From: Aquiluna sp.
GTDB taxonomy: Bacteria > Actinomycetota > Actinomycetes > Actinomycetales > Microbacteriaceae
Direction of reading: 5' to 3'
NCBI GenBank assembly: GCA_017854485.1
Contig: JAFMHN010000004.1
Location: forward strand, 1-64,000
Length of the DNA: 64,000 bases
Positions 59,678 through 64,000 of this stretch are shown piece after piece (positions within the stretch are counted from its first letter, which is position 1; each line of letters opens with the position of its first letter). Position numbers and translations under genes: made by a program. The notes beneath the pieces were generated by a model. That model saw nothing but the letters and a program-made list of their open reading frames with translations, had not been told where the DNA came from and did no database searches.

Positions 59678-60827
59678 CTGCTACTGCGAACTCAGCCGAG
59701 CCTATCGGCACAGTCCAGCTATTTAGTAGGTCCAGCTCGTCTAGCCGCTTTTGAATCGGAATAAATTGCTCGTCCATATTCCTCTGATAGGCAGTCCAAA
59801 GCAGTCCAACATCCACGGATCCCGAGGAGGAGATCCCAGCGTCATAAGAAAATGGCCTGCGGAAAATTCGCTCGCCGTCTTTGGCCGGAGCCGCGCGTCT
59901 GATGTGAGCAAAGTCTGGAATTACAGTCAGGCCATTTGGGTGCCTAGCGGCTAGGTCTGGAGTGTCGCTTTCGTTATCGCCGGTCAACGGGGCGCCATTT
60001 GAGAGCTTGCGACCAATCACCTCTTCTTTGCTCGGGGTGCCAAGCTGATCCCAGGTGTCCAGCTGCATTGCAATTCTTCGGAAGGTAAGCAGCGTGCCGC
60101 CTTGGATCCAAGTAGGGCCCTCGTCAATCCAAACCACGCTGTCGAAGTCTTTTGTTCCAAACTTCGGGTTGGCAGTGCCGTCAACCTGCCCCATCAGGTT
60201 GCGGTGAGTTATCCCTGCTGGAACCATGCCTGGCGTGTGAGCAAATCCGGACTGAACATAGCGAACGCTCGCAAATGGCATGGAGTCTCGAACCAGGCCG
60301 CGGGTGCCGTGAGCAAGCACAATTGGATCATCCGCGGCAACGTGAATCAGCACATCGCCCCCGGAGAACTGCTCCTGAAGCTTGTCTACCTTGAACGCCG
60401 GAAGCTCATGAAAGCCCTCCGGCTGCATAGCCTGAAGCCCCAGCTTCGAAAATAGCGATGGTCCAAAGCCAACGTATGCAGAAAACCTGGCTGCTCCAAT
60501 TGCGAGCTCCGGGGCGGGATCAGCGAGGACTGGTTCGCCCCTGGTAAGGCGCTGAATGTCATCGGTTATCAGGCTCATAAAGCGCAGCATGGAAGCTTTG
60601 TTGGTCCCCGGCTTGATGTCCAGGGCAATGAAGTTAGTAACCGCCTGAAGGTCTGCTTCGATCCCCATCTGATGCTCGCCATGGAAGCTGAGCTCGCGTT
60701 TGGCAACAAAGGTTTCGAGATTCTGGCTGGCACTTGCATTGGTGGCGCCTGCGCCAGCTGCAACTCCCACCAGGCCAGATGCCGCGGCTGCGGCTCCGGT
60801 TCCCAGAAAACCTCTGCGTGTTACCAA
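59631..60827 (-). CDS. Dyp-type peroxidase (EfeB-like), Tat-exported
   Basis: Tat signal VTRRGFLGTGAAAAASGLVGVAAG; NLMGQVDGTANP (GxxDG motif); QRNMDEQFIPIQKRL. Confidence 0.93.
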   Translation of the reverse strand: MVTRRGFLGTGAAAAASGLVGVAAGAGATNASASQNLETFVAKRELSFHGEHQMGIEADLQAVTNFIALDIKPGTNKASMLRFMSLITDDIQRLTRGEPVLADPAPELAIGAARFSAYVGFGPSLFSKLGLQAMQPEGFHELPAFKVDKLQEQFSGGDVLIHVAADDPIVLAHGTRGLVRDSMPFASVRYVQSGFAHTPGMVPAGITHRNLMGQVDGTANPKFGTKDFDSVVWIDEGPTWIQGGTLLTFRRIAMQLDTWDQLGTPSKEEVIGRKLSNGAPLTGDNESDTPDLAARHPNGLTVIPDFAHIRRAAPAKDGERIFRRPFSYDAGISSSGSVDVGLLWTAYQRNMDEQFIPIQKRLDELDLLNSWTVPIGSAEFAVAGGVESGEVIAEALFS

Positions 60828-61310
60828 CTAGTTGTCCATATCCATTTCGGTCGAGTGGTACTCCTCGTCGCCACCCTCGGCCGGTTTGGCAACAATGCCG
60901 TCTACTAATAGGTCGGCTGCTCCAGTAAAACTAAAAGTGACTGAGATTTCATCCCCAGCCAGCAAGTCCGCAGTTAGCTGCATCAACATCAAGTGGTTTC
61001 CACCAGGCTCAAGCTCAATGCTTTGCCCGGCAGGAATCGTGAGTCCACCGTCTATTTCCTGCATCTTCATCTGACCATTAATCATTGCCATCTCGTGGAC
61101 TTCTGTCACACCGGCGGCATCTGTTTTGCCCCCGGTGAGCACGATGTCTGCGCTGGTGTTGTTAGTGAGCGTGCCATAGACGGCAGTCATACCGCCAGCC
61201 AGAGAGGACTCTGATGACTTGACCCAGAGGTCTGTTGCTGCCACTTCAGGTTCTGCTGAGCAGCCAGCCAGAACAAGAACTGCTGCAACCAATATCGAAA
61301 ACTTGCGCAT
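60828..61310 (-). CDS. PCu(A)C copper chaperone lipoprotein
   Basis: Lipobox VLAGCSAE; VHEMAMINGQMKMQEIDGGLTIPAGQSIELEPGGNHLMLMQL. Confidence 0.93.
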   Translation of the reverse strand: MRKFSILVAAVLVLAGCSAEPEVAATDLWVKSSESSLAGGMTAVYGTLTNNTSADIVLTGGKTDAAGVTEVHEMAMINGQMKMQEIDGGLTIPAGQSIELEPGGNHLMLMQLTADLLAGDEISVTFSFTGAADLLVDGIVAKPAEGGDEEYHSTEMDMDN

Positions 61311-61366
61311 AATTTCCTAAATGTCGGAGTCCCACTTCATACTTTTCGGAGACGCTTCTAGCTCTA

Positions 61367-61383
61367 TTCTACACAACGTAGAA
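61367..61383. promoter_or_regulatory. Inverted repeat upstream of the PCuAC gene
   Basis: TTCTAC-ACAAC-GTAGAA, about 57 bp upstream of the PCuAC start and overlapping a possible -10 (TAGAAT) on the minus strand. Confidence 0.4.
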
Positions 61384-61504
61384 CTAAAAAAGGGACAACT
61401 TTTTGAAACTTCCTGCGACACGCGGGCAAATCAAACGGCCTAAAGTTCAAGTTGTGGGTTAATGTTCAAGAAATAACTAAATAAGTGAAGTTTTTTGTGT
61501 TTCA

Positions 61505-61520
61505 GCACTACATGTAGTGG
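61505..61520. promoter_or_regulatory. NrdR-box-like palindrome upstream of nrdHIE
   Basis: gCACTACATGTAGTGg matches the NrdR consensus ACACTATATATAGTGT at 12/16 with CACTA/TAGTG intact. Confidence 0.7.
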
Positions 61521-61619
61521 TTAAGTGCTACTATTGCAATTCTGAAATTCGTACGAAATTCACTCAAATTTTGACAAAAAAGGCCAAAGATGGCCTTTGG
61601 GGACCCAAGGAGGCAACCG

Positions 61620-61844
61620 ATGGCGGTTACCGTTTACACACTTCCAGCCTGCGTGCAGTGCGATAGCACCAAGCGCATGCTTCAGCGCAACGAAATCGAA
61701 TACGCCGAAGTTGATATGAGCCAGGATCCAGTGGCTCTAGAGATGGTGAAGACCTTGGGTTACACCGCAGCACCGGTAGTTGTATCAGGCGAGGACCACT
61801 GGAGTGGTTTCCGCATGGATCGCATTCAGTCTCTAAGCGCCTAA
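61620..61844 (+). CDS. nrdH: Glutaredoxin-like protein NrdH
   Basis: MAVTVYTLPACVQCDSTKRMLQRNEIEYAEVDM (CVQC); start moved to 61620 from the 61590 ORF. Confidence 0.95.
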   Translation: MAVTVYTLPACVQCDSTKRMLQRNEIEYAEVDMSQDPVALEMVKTLGYTAAPVVVSGEDHWSGFRMDRIQSLSA

Positions 61845-61856
61845 GTCAGGTGTGAA

Positions 61857-62261
61857 GTGTTCGACGTCGTTTACTTCTCCTCAGTTTCGGAGAACACAAA
61901 GCGATTTGTCGAGAAGCTCGGATACGAAAGCATCCGAATCCCCCTCAAATCCGATGAAGCAGCAAGCTTCATCCATGAGGGCGAAAGCGTTCTAGTTGTC
62001 CCAACCTATGGTTCCGGCGATGACAAGAGCACAGTTCCAAAACAGGTCATCAAGTTTTTGAATAATCCTGCAAATCGCAAACACGTGCGTGCCGTGATTG
62101 CAACTGGAAACACCAACTTCGGCTCTTCCTATGGGCTAGCCGGAGACCTGGTAGCCGCCAAGCTCGGAGTTCCGCTTCTTTATAAGGCAGAACTGCTGGG
62201 CACACCAGACGACATCGAGCAAGTGAGAGAAAGGCTGGAGCAGCTATGGCTAACCAGGTAG
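61857..62261 (+). CDS. nrdI: Class Ib ribonucleotide reductase flavodoxin NrdI (GTG start)
   Basis: [57 protein letters not shown]. Confidence 0.95.
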   Translation: MFDVVYFSSVSENTKRFVEKLGYESIRIPLKSDEAASFIHEGESVLVVPTYGSGDDKSTVPKQVIKFLNNPANRKHVRAVIATGNTNFGSSYGLAGDLVAAKLGVPLLYKAELLGTPDDIEQVRERLEQLWLTR

Positions 62262-64000
62262 TAGAACTAGACGACAACGGAGTTGAGACCGGAAAGACTG
62301 GCATTGATAATGCCATGAGCTATCACGAGCTGAACGCAATGATCAACCTTTGGGACACCGAGGGCAAGATGCAGCTTGAGAAAGACAAGCTTGCTGTTCG
62401 CAAGTACTTCCTTGACCACGTAAACCAGAACACCGTTTTCTTTCACTCTCTAAAGGAGCGTCTGGACTACCTGGTTGAGAACGAGTACTACGAGAAGGAA
62501 ATCCTTGACCAGTACCGCTTCGAGTTCATCGAGGAACTAGAGAAGCTTGCCTACTCCAAGAAGTTCCGCTTCGACGCCTTCATGGGCGCCTATAAGTTCT
62601 ATACCGGCTATGCACTAAAGACTTTCGATGGTGAGCGCTACCTGGAGCGCTTTGAAGACCGCGTTGTGATGGTTGCTCTTGCTCTTGCCGAGGGCAAGGA
62701 AGACATCGCAATCTCTATGGTCGAGGAGATTATCTCCGGTCGCTTTCAGCCAGCCACTCCAACCTTCCTAAACTGCGGAAAGAAGCAGCGCGGCGAGTTT
62801 GTCTCCTGTTTCTTGCTTCGCATCGAAGACAACATGGAGTCAATCTCTCGCGGTATCAACTCTGCCCTGCAGCTTTCAAAGCGTGGTGGCGGTGTAGCCC
62901 TGAACCTTTCCAACGTTCGTGAGTACGGCGCTCCCATCAAGAAGATTGAAGGCCAGTCATCCGGAATCATCCCGGTGATGAAGCTTCTAGAAGACAGCTT
63001 CTCCTACGCAAACCAGCTAGGCGCCCGTCAGGGTGCCGGTGCGGTCTATCTAAACGCCCACCACCCAGACATCCTGCGCTTTCTAGATACCAAGCGTGAA
63101 AACGCAGACGAGAAGACCAGAATCAAGACTCTGTCAATCGGTGTTGTTGTTCCAGATATCACAATGCACCTGGCAAAAGACAACGAGGACATGTACCTGT
63201 TCTCACCATATGATGTCGAGAAGGTCTATGGCGTTCCATTTGGAGACATCTCAGTCACCGAGAAGTACCAGGAAATGGTTGATGACCCACGCATCAAGAA
63301 GCAGAAGATCAAGGCTAGAACATTGTTCGAGCGCATTGCTGAGCTTCAGTTCGAGTCCGGCTACCCATACGTGATGTATGAGGACACCGTGAACAGAGCC
63401 AACCCAATTCAGGGTCGCATCAACATGTCAAACCTTTGTTCCGAGATTCTGCAGGTGAACACACCGACCACTTACAACGCAGACCTCTCTTACGACCAAA
63501 TCGGCAAGGACATCTCCTGCAACCTAGGTTCACTAAACATTGCAATGGCGATGGATGGTCCGGACCTAGAAAAGACAATCGAGACCTCGATTAGGGCGCT
63601 TACCGCGGTGAGCGACCAGTCCGACATCGTAAGCGTTCGATCGATTTCAGATGGCAACCACAAGAGCCACGCAATTGGCCTAGGTCAAATGAACCTGCAC
63701 GGCTACCTAGCCCGCGAGCACATCCACTACGGCAGCGAAGAGGCGTTGGACTTCACCAACATTTACTTCTACACCGTCGTCTACAACGCAATCAAGGCAT
63801 CGAACAAGATTGCCATTGAGCGTGGGACAACTTTCGACAACTTCGAGAACTCAACCTACGCATCTGGCGAGTACTTCGAGAAGTACACCACCCAGGTTTG
63901 GGAGCCAGCCACCGAGAAGGTCAAGGAACTCTTTGCCAAGTCTGGTGCGAAGATTCCGACTCAGGATGACTGGAAGAAGCTCAAGAAGTCGGTCATGGAG
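62246..64000 (+). CDS. nrdE: Class Ib ribonucleoside-diphosphate reductase alpha subunit (3' end beyond window); absent from ORF track
   Basis: Manual translation from ATG 62246: [37 protein letters not shown]...[23 protein letters not shown]...[11 protein letters not shown]...; open for 585 codons to the window end. Confidence 0.96.
   Translation, partial: MANQVVELDDNGVETGKTGIDNAMSYHELNAMINLWDTEGKMQLEKDKLAVRKYFLDHVNQNTVFFHSLKERLDYLVENEYYEKEILDQYRFEFIEELEKLAYSKKFRFDAFMGAYKFYTGYALKTFDGERYLERFEDRVVMVALALAEGKEDIAISMVEEIISGRFQPATPTFLNCGKKQRGEFVSCFLLRIEDNMESISRGINSALQLSKRGGGVALNLSNVREYGAPIKKIEGQSSGIIPVMKLLEDSFSYANQLGARQGAGAVYLNAHHPDILRFLDTKRENADEKTRIKTLSIGVVVPDITMHLAKDNEDMYLFSPYDVEKVYGVPFGDISVTEKYQEMVDDPRIKKQKIKARTLFERIAELQFESGYPYVMYEDTVNRANPIQGRINMSNLCSEILQVNTPTTYNADLSYDQIGKDISCNLGSLNIAMAMDGPDLEKTIETSIRALTAVSDQSDIVSVRSISDGNHKSHAIGLGQMNLHGYLAREHIHYGSEEALDFTNIYFYTVVYNAIKASNKIAIERGTTFDNFENSTYASGEYFEKYTTQVWEPATEKVKELFAKSGAKIPTQDDWKKLKKSVME

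Overview
This is a 64 kb actinobacterial chromosome segment. Gene content and order (holB-tmk-topA, a reduced tad locus, acs, recR-dnaX beside the SRP RNA, class Ib nrdHIE) suggest a small-genome Microbacteriaceae-like freshwater lineage; that placement is inference. Most of the window is housekeeping sequence.

The most notable items are:
(1) A heliorhodopsin gene at 39422-40225(-), with conserved-residue spacing matching the published family prototype. It lies directly downstream of an MMPL transporter and ends at a strong intrinsic terminator.
(2) An adjacent envelope redox locus (about 32.5-39.3 kb): a two-component system, a DUF7282-like lipoprotein, a ferric-reductase-like flavocytochrome, an FMN-binding protein, ApbE, an Asp/His-tailed secreted protein and a DUF2231 protein. 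Two of its promoters share a 31-bp operator-like sequence (24/31 identical).
(3) A 6C-type ncRNA upstream of the tad locus.
(4) The SRP RNA, with a GAAA apical tetraloop.
(5) A degraded pta remnant with start-codon loss, a frameshift and no C-terminal catalytic domain.
(6) Tandem paralogous secreted metallopeptidase-like genes at the left edge, one with an Excalibur-like domain plus HEWGH.
(7) A P-II-like ORF in frame with, and directly after the stop codon of, an aminotransferase.

Several real features are missing from the supplied ORF track: nrdE (runs off the right edge), a DUF4244 pilin-like ORF, a 51-aa DUF4177-like ORF, two tRNAs, the SRP RNA and the 6C-like RNA. All assignments come from reading the sequence; no database search was run.
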